A stretch of 64,000 nucleotides of DNA from an uncultured Lachnospiraceae bacterium (GTDB taxonomy: Bacteria > Bacillota > Clostridia > Lachnospirales > Lachnospiraceae): the NCBI GenBank assembly GCA_910578085.1, contig CAJTPM010000018.1, positions 14,720 to 78,719 of the forward strand, read 5' to 3'. Every line of letters starts with the position of its first letter. The stretch's first letter is position 1. The position numbers and the translations under genes were made by a program. Below the pieces are notes generated by a model, which made no database searches, was not told the origin of the DNA, and was given only the letters and a program-made list of their open reading frames with translations. This document shows, piece after piece, positions 6,737-14,776 of this stretch.

Positions 6737-8989
6737 GTGGCAGACACACAGAATCAGAGCAAAGAACAGCAGGATTTAGGCCAGCTGTTAAAAATAAGAA
6801 GAGAAAAGCTGTCCGCGCTGCAGGAGGCAGGCAAAGATCCCTTCCGGATCACAAAGTACGATGTGACGCATCACAGCGAGGAGATCAGGGAACAGTTTGC
6901 GACACTGGAAAACGCTCATGTGTCCGTTGCAGGGCGGCTGATGAGCAAGCGTATCATGGGAAAGGCATCCTTTTGCCATGTACAGGATTTAGAAGGCATG
7001 ATACAGTGCTATGTGGCCAGAGACAGCATTGGCGAGGAAGCTTACGCTGACTTTAAAAAGTATGATATCGGCGATCTGGTGGGGATAGAAGGCTTTGTTT
7101 TTCGGACAAAGACCGGCGAGATATCCATTCATGCCGAGAAAGTGACACTGCTGTCAAAATCATTGCAGATCCTGCCGGAAAAATGGCATGGACTGACCAA
7201 CACGGACATCAGATACCGCCAGAGATATACGGATCTGATTATGAACGAAGATGTGAGAAAGATTTTTGTGGCGCGTTCCAGGATTATCAGCTCTATTCGC
7301 CGTTATCTGGATGGCCAGGGCTTTCTGGAGGTGGAGACGCCGATGCTTGTGAGCAATGCCGGCGGCGCCGCTGCAAGACCTTTTGAGACACATTATAACG
7401 CCTTAAACGAGGACGTAAAGCTGCGTATCTCGCTGGAATTATATTTGAAGAGACTGATTGTAGGCGGCATGGAGCGCGTGTACGAGATCGGGCGGGTGTT
7501 CCGCAACGAAGGTCTGGATACAAGACACAATCCCGAGTTTACGCTGATGGAGCTCTATCAGGCATATACGGATTACAACGGGATGATGGATCTGACGGAA
7601 AATATGTTCCGCCATGTGGCAAAAGAAGTGTGCGGGACGACGACTGTACCCTATGGTGAGGAGATGATCGATCTCGGAAAGCCTTTCGAGCGGATTACCA
7701 TGGTGGAAGCGGTGAAGAAATACACTGGCATAGACTTTGATGAGGTGCCGGATACGGAGGCTGCAAAGAAGCTGGCGGATGAAAAAGAGGTGCACTACGA
7801 AGACCGTCATGTGAAGGGCGATATTCTGAATCTGTTTTTCGAGGAGTTTGTAGAGGAACATCTGATCCAGCCTGTCTTTGTGATGGATCATCCGGTGGAG
7901 GTTTCTCCGTTAACCAAGAGAAAACCGGACAAGCCGGACTATGTGGAACGTTTTGAGCTGTTTATCTACGGCAGAGAGATGTGTAACGCCTATTCGGAGC
8001 TTAACGATCCCATCGATCAGCGGGAGCGTTTCAAGGCGCAGGAGGCGGCCCTTGCGGCAGGCGATGAGGAAGCCAACACGACAGACGAGGACTTCATGAA
8101 TGCCCTGGAAATCGGCATGCCGCCCACGGGAGGGATCGGATACGGCATTGACAGGCTGGTGATGCTTTTGACGAATCAGCCGGCAATCAGGGATGTTTTA
8201 CTGTTCCCGACCATGAAGAGCCTGAAGAAGTCTTCCGGCAGCCGGGAGAGAAACGGGAAGGAGCCTGCCGGAACGACAGCGAAAAGCGGCAGCCGGGAGA
8301 ACAGCGAAGCGGCCACAGAAAGCGGCAGCTGGGATAGCGGCGAAGCGGCAGCGGAAAGCAGCAGGAAGGATCCCGCCGGAAATGTAACGGGAAGCGGAGA
8401 CCGGAAGAAGAGCAGTATCTCCCGCGGGCAGGCGTTAGAGCTGTTAAAGAAATACAATAAGGAACCGTTCCATATCCAGCACGCGCTGACTGTGGAGGGT
8501 GTGATGCGATGGTTTGCGAAGGAGTTTGGTTACGGGGAGGAAGAAGAATTCTGGGGAATCACCGGGCTGCTCCACGACATCGATTTTGAGCTCTACCCGG
8601 AGGAACACTGCAAAAAAGCGCCGGAACTTCTGCGTGAGGCAGGCGTGGGCGAGGACATGATTTATGCGGTCTGCTCCCACGGGTACGGACTGTGCAGTGA
8701 GGAGGAGCCGAAGCTTGAGATGGAGAAAGTGCTGTTTGCAACAGATGAGCTGACCGGTTTAATCTGGTCCTGCGCGCTGATGCGTCCGTCGAAGAGCACC
8801 TCTGATCTGGAAGTGAAGAGCCTGAAAAAGAAATTTAAGGATAAGAAATTTGCGGCGGGCTGTTCCAGAGAAGTGATTGCCAAAGGAGCTGAACGGCTGG
8901 GCTGGGAACTGGACGAACTTTTTGAGAAGACGATTCTGGCGATGCGCAGCTGTGAGATGGCTGTGGCGGAAGCAATGAAGGGGAACTGA
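6737..8989 (+). CDS. lysS: Lysyl-tRNA synthetase (class II) fused to a C-terminal HD-domain hydrolase
   Basis: 750 residues, some 250 longer than ordinary LysRS. Residues 1-~495 are a complete class II enzyme: OB-fold anticodon domain (about 60-165), motif 2 RVFRNEGLDTRHNPEF, motif 3 GIGYGIDRLVMLL, ending RDVLLFPTMK as usual. A Ser/Gly/Glu/Ala-rich linker with repeated GS(R/W)..SGEAA-like units covers about 496-557. The tail (about 560-745) is an HD domain: FHIQHALTVEGVMR, GLLHDIDFELYPE (H613-D614), HGYGL, and FATDELTGLI, the expected metal ligands. The frame is unbroken. HD proteins of this type occur alone in many Firmicutes, usually with unknown substrate. GTG start next to greA. Inference: the tail hydrolyses a nucleotide, possibly linked to aminoacyl-adenylate or alarmone chemistry. 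Confidence 0.95.
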   Translation: MADTQNQSKEQQDLGQLLKIRREKLSALQEAGKDPFRITKYDVTHHSEEIREQFATLENAHVSVAGRLMSKRIMGKASFCHVQDLEGMIQCYVARDSIGEEAYADFKKYDIGDLVGIEGFVFRTKTGEISIHAEKVTLLSKSLQILPEKWHGLTNTDIRYRQRYTDLIMNEDVRKIFVARSRIISSIRRYLDGQGFLEVETPMLVSNAGGAAARPFETHYNALNEDVKLRISLELYLKRLIVGGMERVYEIGRVFRNEGLDTRHNPEFTLMELYQAYTDYNGMMDLTENMFRHVAKEVCGTTTVPYGEEMIDLGKPFERITMVEAVKKYTGIDFDEVPDTEAAKKLADEKEVHYEDRHVKGDILNLFFEEFVEEHLIQPVFVMDHPVEVSPLTKRKPDKPDYVERFELFIYGREMCNAYSELNDPIDQRERFKAQEAALAAGDEEANTTDEDFMNALEIGMPPTGGIGYGIDRLVMLLTNQPAIRDVLLFPTMKSLKKSSGSRERNGKEPAGTTAKSGSRENSEAATESGSWDSGEAAAESSRKDPAGNVTGSGDRKKSSISRGQALELLKKYNKEPFHIQHALTVEGVMRWFAKEFGYGEEEEFWGITGLLHDIDFELYPEEHCKKAPELLREAGVGEDMIYAVCSHGYGLCSEEEPKLEMEKVLFATDELTGLIWSCALMRPSKSTSDLEVKSLKKKFKDKKFAAGCSREVIAKGAERLGWELDELFEKTILAMRSCEMAVAEAMKGN

Positions 8990-9121
8990 CTGGCAGAATA
9001 TATACTCATGAGCGAAAACATTGCCATTCTGAATAAAGTAACTGTTATTTTTATCCATTCTGAAATAATGCCCTTTTTCGGGAAGCGCATAGGCCTCCAT
9101 GTGTAATTTTCCGGATTGCAA

Positions 9122-9164
9122 TTGACAAAAACTGACAATGCCATTATAATTAGAATAATTCTAA
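9122..9164 (+). promoter_or_regulatory. perR promoter with PerR box
   Basis: TTGACA (9122-9127), 17 bases, TATAAT (9145-9150). Overlapping the last base of the -10 is the 15-base palindrome TTAGAATAATTCTAA (9150-9164), a 7-1-7 inverted repeat matching the Per-box pattern TTATAATNATTATAA at all but two symmetrical positions. Binding here would cover the transcription start, so perR and rubrerythrin are predicted to be peroxide-inducible and autoregulated. Confidence 0.85.
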
Positions 9165-9182
9165 AATAAGGGCGGTGAGAAG

Positions 9183-9545
9183 GTGACCAGATATGCAAGA
9201 CAGATATTGGATCTGATCAATCAGTCGAAAGAGCATATGACGGCGGAACAGCTTTTTTTAGAACTGAAAAAAACAGAGCCCGGAGTTGTTCAGGCGACCG
9301 TATACAATAATCTGAACACACTGTGTCAGGGGGGACTGATACGAAAAATTTCGATCGAGGGGGCCACTGACCGCTATGATAAGATCGTGAGGCATGACCA
9401 TCTTGTGTGTAAAAGGTGCGGCGTGCTATCGGATATCAGTTTCAGGGATCTGACAAAGGATCTGGAAAAGCAGTTCGGCGGGGAGATCGTATCTTATGAT
9501 CTGAAAGTATTTTATCTCTGTCCGAAGTGCAGAGAAGAAAAATAG
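9183..9545 (+). CDS. perR: Fur-family peroxide-responsive repressor PerR
   Basis: 120 residues, GTG start after GGGCGGTGAGAAG. The N-terminal winged helix (about 1-75; EQLFLELKKTEPGVVQATVYNNLNTL) is followed by a dimerisation/metal domain with HDHLVCKRCG and a terminal CPKC; the two CxxC pairs form the structural zinc site. The short form without an N-terminal extension, the adjacent Per box and the rubrerythrin partner favour PerR over Fur or Zur. In the family, Fe(II)/H2O2 oxidation of histidines releases the protein from DNA. Twelve bases separate it from the rubrerythrin gene. Confidence 0.9.
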   Translation: MTRYARQILDLINQSKEHMTAEQLFLELKKTEPGVVQATVYNNLNTLCQGGLIRKISIEGATDRYDKIVRHDHLVCKRCGVLSDISFRDLTKDLEKQFGGEIVSYDLKVFYLCPKCREEK

Positions 9546-9557
9546 GAGGAAAAGAAC

Positions 9558-10100
9558 ATGGGAATAACAAAATATGCGGGAACGCAGACGGAGAAAAATC
9601 TGGAGGCGGCGTTTGCCGGGGAATCACAGGCGAGAAATAAGTATACTTATTTCGCATCGGTGGCGAAGAAGGAGGGGTATGAGCAGATCTCCGCGCTGTT
9701 TTTAAAGACGGCGGACAACGAGAAAGAACATGCAAAGATGTGGTTCAAGGAGTTAAGCGGGATCGGTGATACGAAGGCAAATCTTGGGGCGGCTGCGGAC
9801 GGAGAGAACTACGAGTGGACAGATATGTACGAGAATTTTGCGAAGACTGCGGAGGAGGAAGGCTTCCCGGAGCTGGCGGCAAAATTCAGGCTTGTGGGAG
9901 AAATTGAAAAGCACCATGAAGAAAGATATCGGGCTCTGCTTAAAAATGTGGAGACAGCAGCAGTGTTTGAGAAGAGTGAAGTGAAGGTGTGGGAGTGCCG
10001 CAACTGCGGACATATTGTCGTGGGAACAAAGGCGCCTGAAGTATGTCCTGCCTGCAATCATCCTCAGAGTTACTTTGAGGTGCACGCGGAGAACTATTGA
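9558..10100 (+). CDS. rbr: Rubrerythrin
   Basis: 180 residues. Non-haem di-iron peroxidase reducing H2O2 in anaerobes. The ferritin-like domain (about 1-140) carries helix motifs EKNLEAAFAGESQARNKY, DNEKEHAKMW and EIEKHHEERY with the carboxylate/histidine ligands. The C-terminal rubredoxin-like FeS4 domain has two CxxC pairs (ECRNCGH, VCPACNHP). It shares the PerR-controlled promoter, which fits a peroxide-defence operon. GGAGG site at 9544-9548, within a short gap after perR. Confidence 0.96.
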   Translation: MGITKYAGTQTEKNLEAAFAGESQARNKYTYFASVAKKEGYEQISALFLKTADNEKEHAKMWFKELSGIGDTKANLGAAADGENYEWTDMYENFAKTAEEEGFPELAAKFRLVGEIEKHHEERYRALLKNVETAAVFEKSEVKVWECRNCGHIVVGTKAPEVCPACNHPQSYFEVHAENY

Positions 10101-10123
10101 TTCCCGTAAGAACCCATAAAATG

Positions 10124-10164
10124 AAAACTGCTGCAATTTCCGATTCGGGAATTGCAGCAGTTTT
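10124..10164. terminator. Bidirectional terminator after rbr
   Basis: An 18-bp stem beginning AAAACTGCTGCAATT closes over the loop GATTC. A-rich on one side and T-rich on the other, it can end transcription of rbr. The convergent lipoprotein gene ends at 10220, so it may also serve that direction. Confidence 0.8.
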
Positions 10165-10219
10165 AGCTTAAGAACAGACCAGCGCAAGGCGAGGAGCGTT
10201 GGTCTGTATTTGTGTATTT

Positions 10220-10960
10220 TTATTTTACAGTCACAGAAGTAATATGCGGATTCACACCCTCATACCAGTATAAAAACCCTTCCGCGTCGATTTTGTCGCC
10301 GATATTCAGGCCTTTTACTGCGTTGTAAACGTCAGTGGTATTGTCGCACAGATAGGATTCTACCGTGAAGGTATAGGTTTCACCGTCCAGGGATACATTG
10401 AAGTACAGATCGTCGCCGTCCTGGCCGGAACCGTCCCAGTTGTACAGGAAGGGAACATCCGCGCCGCTCTCATCCTGACCGGCTGCTTCCACGGTCAGAC
10501 CTTTGAAGGAGACGAATTTATTCTGGTGATCGATCAGTTCATCTTTTCCGAGAAGAGAGGTCACATCTTCGGCTTCAGCCACATAATTTCCCTCTTCTAT
10601 CTCAAATGTAGCGTCGATGATCTCCACCTCGCCGGACCACTCAGCCTTGTAACCGGTAACTTTGATCTTGGTGCCTTTCTCTAACTTTGCATAATCTTCT
10701 TCAGAGCATGCCATATTGTAGATGAAATAAGCGCCGTCCTTATCCTGCGTGTATACGGTAGCTTTGTCTTCCCACCAGGACTGTTTTGCCTGCACGAAGG
10801 TCTCTACGACTACTTCTGTGTCGAGTGCTGCAGCGGCGTATTCCTCATAGGTCATAACGCCCTCGGATTTTGCATCTGCATCGCCGTCTGATCCTGAACC
10901 GCATCCCACACAGGCGAAGGCCAGAGCCAGAACAAGAAACAGTGACATCAATTTTTTCAT
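10220..10960 (-). CDS. Putative lipoprotein with two OB-fold-like repeats
   Basis: 246 residues. Signal peptide MKKLMSLFLVLALAFACVGC with a cysteine at 20 (or 17) as the likely lipidation site, then a Gly/Ser/Asp-rich spacer. The rest reads as two similar beta-barrel units: first about 50-140 (TVYTQDKDGAYFIYNM ... GTKIKVTGYKAEWSGEVEI), second about 150-246 (DLYFNVSLDGETYTF ... GDKIDAEGFLYWYEGVNPHI). Each ends in a G(T/D)KI...G strand, as in OB folds of surface nucleic-acid-binding proteins. No enzyme motif seen. It is expressed from its own minus-strand promoter and is probably anchored on the outer face of the membrane. Function unknown. Confidence 0.75.
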   Translation of the reverse strand: MKKLMSLFLVLALAFACVGCGSGSDGDADAKSEGVMTYEEYAAAALDTEVVVETFVQAKQSWWEDKATVYTQDKDGAYFIYNMACSEEDYAKLEKGTKIKVTGYKAEWSGEVEIIDATFEIEEGNYVAEAEDVTSLLGKDELIDHQNKFVSFKGLTVEAAGQDESGADVPFLYNWDGSGQDGDDLYFNVSLDGETYTFTVESYLCDNTTDVYNAVKGLNIGDKIDAEGFLYWYEGVNPHITSVTVK

Positions 10961-11025
10961 TTTCTTTTCCTCCTCATGTCAGATATCTTTCCGATATCGT
11001 AAACAGATTGATAACTATCGACATA

Positions 11026-11053
11026 ATTATACATGAATTTCGCGGAAAGTCAA
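11026..11053 (-). promoter_or_regulatory. Promoter of the lipoprotein gene
   Basis: On the minus strand TTGACT (11053-11048), a 16-base spacer and TATAAT (11031-11026). Between this and the start codon lies the palindrome GATATC-GGAAA-GATATC (around 10981-10998), a possible operator. The rest of the 227-base gap up to 11187 shows no gene. Confidence 0.6.
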
Positions 11054-11187
11054 TCAATTCGCTGTTTCCTGCATCTTTTATCGAAAAGTCCCGTGGCATT
11101 TCATAGCGCAGGAATGCAGCAGACAGCGCATTTTGAGAGAACATGATGCAAAGTCCTCCTGTTGATTGCCGTTGAATTGAGATCCCT

Positions 11188-12816
11188 CTAACTGCGCTTT
11201 TTTTCTCTGCGTCTGTTAAAAATCACATAAAGCGCAATCAGACCCCACGCTGCAGCAAGCGTACACAGCAGAGCCACCGCCGTTTTCGGCAGCGGTCCCA
11301 GGTCATTTTTTCCTGAAGCCCCTGCGGCCTGCCTGCTTAACTGATCAAGGTGGTACAGAGAGGCGGTATCCCTGTAGAGGGTTTCTACATACGCCTCATC
11401 CATGGTCTCTCCTCTTCTTGCCGATTTTACACTGCTTTCAATCAGCTGTCCCGCCGCATCCCGGAGAGAAGTGGATCCGTTAAAGACCGGTGTGGTGAAC
11501 GTATCATCGATATGAGCAAGCAGCATTTCCACCGCTTTGATCTTTACCGCATAATGTACATTGTTATCCTCACCGCAGGCGGCCAGATAATTCTGATATG
11601 TCTCTGACTCCTGCGCTCCCAAAGTCACCGGAATATAACCTTCCGTCTCGGCATAGGCGATCTGCACCTCATCGGTTAGAAGATACTGGGCAAACAGCCA
11701 GGCGGCCAGCACCTCACCGGAATCTTCCTTATTAAAGATGCAGACGGAAGGACCCTGGGAGATCATCTGCGGATGCTCGGGATCAAACTGGGGAACAGGC
11801 ATCACCGCAGTCTCAAATTCCACTATCTTATCCGCACTGATATCACAGAGTGGAGCGTCCGTTCCCATCCAGGTGGCGCCTGCCGTGGAATCCACCGCGA
11901 AAATACACTGGCCGGCGTTTAAAAAGTTGGCCGGATAGCTGGAAATCTTGAAGGTGGAGAAGGCACCGGTCTCCCCATGTTTCGCCGCAGTTCTTAAAAG
12001 TTCTTCCGTGATGTCATTGAACAGCAGAACCTCTCCCTCCGCCGTGGAGTATCCGGCTTCTTTCTGGCGAAGCTGCTGGATCATCATATTATCGGTGGAC
12101 TTATAAATAAACGGAATTAACACCTTCTGCCCGTTTACCCTGAAATTTCCGTCTGCATCCTGCGCCATGGCAGCTTCAGAGACTTCCCAGACAAAATCCC
12201 AGGTGAGCATATCGGGCAGCGTATAGCCCAGGGCTTCCACATAAGTTTTATTGATATAACAGGCCTCCGTGGACCGCATGTAGGGAATGGCATAACAGTG
12301 ATCCCCGATAATACACTCTTTTAAAAACTGCGGAACGATCTCCTCTGTGGCGGGGGAATCAAACCGCACTTCGCTTCCGCCCAGACCATATTTCTCATCC
12401 TCAAATACTTCCTCTAACGGCACCACAAGATTCACACCTGACAGATAAGTGGCAATGTGGTCCGGGTAGGTAATGCAGACATTGGGGGTTGTGCCGGTGG
12501 CGATATTTGTGATCACATCGTTGTAGATCTTGCCGTAATCCGTGTAGAGCCGCAGATTTACTTTGATATTGGGATACAATTTCTCGAAATCATCGATGGC
12601 CTTCTCGTAGATCGCAGTCTGCGTCTTGTTGGTATCGTTTTTGGCCCAGAATGTGATCTCATAATTGACGGAAGTATCAAATTCTTCCGGCATGGCAAAA
12701 GGGGGGAGGCCCTTTTTTCCGTGGCAGCCTGTCAGAAAAAATATCACACAAAGGATAAGAACAATTGCAGGCACACACTTTCCTGACATCTTTTTCCGAT
12801 TATTTTTACGCTTCAT
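11188..12816 (-). CDS. ABC importer substrate-binding lipoprotein (family 1, sugar) with C-terminal membrane helix
   Basis: 542 residues from the ATG at 12816, which overlaps the upstream permease stop by 4 bases; the open frame extends 73 codons further but only as a shadow of that permease. Signal peptide with lipobox FFLTGC, then a mature family-1 solute-binding domain (YEITFWAKNDTNK, YEKAIDDFEKLYPNIKVNLR, AWLFAQYLL). Unusually, the last ~35 residues form a hydrophobic helix followed by a basic tail (AVALLCTLAAAWGLIALYVIFNRRREKKRS), so the protein would be tethered at both ends. Fourth gene of a carbohydrate importer operon. Substrate not determinable. Confidence 0.88.
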   Translation of the reverse strand: MKRKNNRKKMSGKCVPAIVLILCVIFFLTGCHGKKGLPPFAMPEEFDTSVNYEITFWAKNDTNKTQTAIYEKAIDDFEKLYPNIKVNLRLYTDYGKIYNDVITNIATGTTPNVCITYPDHIATYLSGVNLVVPLEEVFEDEKYGLGGSEVRFDSPATEEIVPQFLKECIIGDHCYAIPYMRSTEACYINKTYVEALGYTLPDMLTWDFVWEVSEAAMAQDADGNFRVNGQKVLIPFIYKSTDNMMIQQLRQKEAGYSTAEGEVLLFNDITEELLRTAAKHGETGAFSTFKISSYPANFLNAGQCIFAVDSTAGATWMGTDAPLCDISADKIVEFETAVMPVPQFDPEHPQMISQGPSVCIFNKEDSGEVLAAWLFAQYLLTDEVQIAYAETEGYIPVTLGAQESETYQNYLAACGEDNNVHYAVKIKAVEMLLAHIDDTFTTPVFNGSTSLRDAAGQLIESSVKSARRGETMDEAYVETLYRDTASLYHLDQLSRQAAGASGKNDLGPLPKTAVALLCTLAAAWGLIALYVIFNRRREKKRS

Positions 12817-13703
12817 CCCTTTGTCCCTCCTCTCGACACACCGTCCATGATCTTTCTGCGGAATGCCAGAAACAGAATGATCAACGGGACGGAGATCACC
12901 ACCACCGCCGCCATCATCGCCGGAACATTTTCCCGCCCGAACCCGTTTTCCCGGATCTCTTGGATGCCGTTGGACACAAGAAAACAGGCCTGATCGTCGG
13001 TGATCAGTCTGGGCCATACATAGGAATTCCAGCATTCGATCACTTTCAGGATCGTTATTGTGACGAGCGTCGGCTTCGATATGGGGATCATGACCTTTAT
13101 GAGATACTTAAAATCCGATGTGCCATCCACCTTTGCCGCCCGGTACAGGCTATCCGGGATCTGTTCAAAGTTTTCCTTTAACAGATAGATATAGAAGACA
13201 GACATGACAGAAGGCAGGATCAGTCCCTGAAAAGTATTGCGCATGTCAAGATTGGTGATTGTCACAAAGTTGGTGATGATCACCAGCTCATTCGGGATCA
13301 TCATCAAAGACAGAAACCCCACAAAAGCGATCTGTTTTCCCATAAACTGAAGCCTTGCAAAGGCGAAGGCCGCCAGGGTTACCACCACTAACATCAACGC
13401 AGTGGTACAGAGCGTGAAAAGGGTGGTGTTGAGCAGATACTTCCCAAGGGGCACTGCGGTAAAAGCTTCTTTGTAATTCTCTAGAGTGGGAGACAGTGTA
13501 AAAAATCTGGGAATATACTCCGAGTTATAAGCTCCATAACTTTTCACGGAAGTTAAAACCATCCAGTAAAAGGGAAACAGGACGATGAGCGCCCAGAGCC
13601 CCAGAAAGAAATAGGTGACGCTGCGCAGCACCTGGTTTTTCATCAGGGTACCCTTTTCAATTTGAGCGTAGGAACGCGCGGTTTGTTTACTTTGAAGATT
13701 CAT
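12813..13703 (-). CDS. Carbohydrate ABC transporter permease (MalG/UgpE type)
   Basis: 296 residues, six predicted membrane helices. The EAA loop EQIPDSLYRAAKVDGTS, about 90 residues from the end, contacts the ATPase. Start ATG at 13703 preceded by GAGGAAAT. It is the second permease of the operon ATPase - permease - permease - binding protein; its stop overlaps the binding-protein start. The N-terminus is about 20 residues longer than the minimum for the family, and an internal ATG (MKNQVLRSV) is an alternative. Confidence 0.93.
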   Translation of the reverse strand: MNLQSKQTARSYAQIEKGTLMKNQVLRSVTYFFLGLWALIVLFPFYWMVLTSVKSYGAYNSEYIPRFFTLSPTLENYKEAFTAVPLGKYLLNTTLFTLCTTALMLVVVTLAAFAFARLQFMGKQIAFVGFLSLMMIPNELVIITNFVTITNLDMRNTFQGLILPSVMSVFYIYLLKENFEQIPDSLYRAAKVDGTSDFKYLIKVMIPISKPTLVTITILKVIECWNSYVWPRLITDDQACFLVSNGIQEIRENGFGRENVPAMMAAVVVISVPLIILFLAFRRKIMDGVSRGGTKG

Positions 13704-13757
13704 TTTTATTTCCTCACCGGTTCAAAGTGGTATTTGTTTTATCTGTCCTTCCCCTGC

Positions 13758-14726
13758 TCAGTAGTGGACATGTTTTCTGGAGCTGAGCAGATTGATGCAG
13801 GTGATAGTCAGCACGATGATAAACAGTAAAATAGCGGCAGCCGAAGCGTAGGATGGATAGCCGCCGCTGTCCCCATAGAGCATGTCATACACATAGCCCA
13901 CGATCGTGTTCATCCCGGCTGCATTCAGGTTGGTGCCAAAGAGGGCGACCACATCGCTGTATGCCTTAAAAGCGCCGATAAAACCGGTGATGACCAGATA
14001 AGAAATCATGGGGGAGATCATCGGCAGGGTGATTTTTATAAAGATGCGCCATCTGGAAGTGCCGTCCACTCTGGCCGCTTTATAATAATCCCGATTGACT
14101 GAGGCCAGGGCGCTGGTCAGAATCAGAATCTTGAAGGGCATGACCACCCAGATCGTGTAAAAACAGAGCACAAACATTTTCGCCCAGTAGGGTCCCTCGA
14201 TAAAATCCACACTTGTCCCGCCGAAAAAGCGGATCATCAGGTTGATGAACCCGTCGCTGTAGGGGGTTTTCTGAAACAGGATCATAAAAACCAGTCCTAC
14301 GGCCAGCGTGTTGGTCACATAGGGCAGAAAATATACGGTCTGAAAGAGATCACGCAGTGCCCGGATGGAGTTTAATCCCACGGAGATGGCAATGGCGATC
14401 ACAGTGGATAAAGGCACCGTGATCATGACAAGCAGAAACGTATTTTTTAATGCCTGCAGAAAATAGGGATCGTGCAGTACATAGGAATAGTTGTAGAGTC
14501 CCGTGCCAAAGTAAGTCTGTGATGCCGAATGATACCCCTCCTCAAAAGAATAGACAAAGACGTCGATCAGGGGATATACCATAAAAACACCCAGAAAGAG
14601 AAGCGCCGGCAGAAGATAGAGCCAGCCGTTCATATTGTTGTTTAACTGTTTTTTACGTTTCATATTGATACCCATCTGTCTGCCGAAGCAGACGCTGACT
14701 TCCGGCTGATATAAAGCCAACGACAA
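13758..14726 (-). CDS. Carbohydrate ABC transporter permease (MalF/UgpA type)
   Basis: 322 residues from a TTG at 14726 behind GGAGAAGG. Homologues would more naturally begin at the internal ATG at 14663 (MKRKKQLNNNMNGWLYLLPALLF), which however has a poor ribosome site. Six membrane segments, starting WLYLLPALLFLGVFMVYPLI. The EAA loop reads SVNRDYYKAARVDGTSRWR. Partner of the downstream MalG-type permease in a sugar or oligosaccharide importer. Confidence 0.92.
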   Translation of the reverse strand: MSLALYQPEVSVCFGRQMGINMKRKKQLNNNMNGWLYLLPALLFLGVFMVYPLIDVFVYSFEEGYHSASQTYFGTGLYNYSYVLHDPYFLQALKNTFLLVMITVPLSTVIAIAISVGLNSIRALRDLFQTVYFLPYVTNTLAVGLVFMILFQKTPYSDGFINLMIRFFGGTSVDFIEGPYWAKMFVLCFYTIWVVMPFKILILTSALASVNRDYYKAARVDGTSRWRIFIKITLPMISPMISYLVITGFIGAFKAYSDVVALFGTNLNAAGMNTIVGYVYDMLYGDSGGYPSYASAAAILLFIIVLTITCINLLSSRKHVHY

Positions 14727-14776
14727 AAGTTTTCCTTCTCCTGTTAACGATAGCTGGAAGTATCTTTCTTTTAGAT

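Noticed and set aside
12817..13035. N-terminal 73-residue extension of the sugar-binding lipoprotein
   Set aside because: It overlaps the permease gene and would bury the signal peptide.
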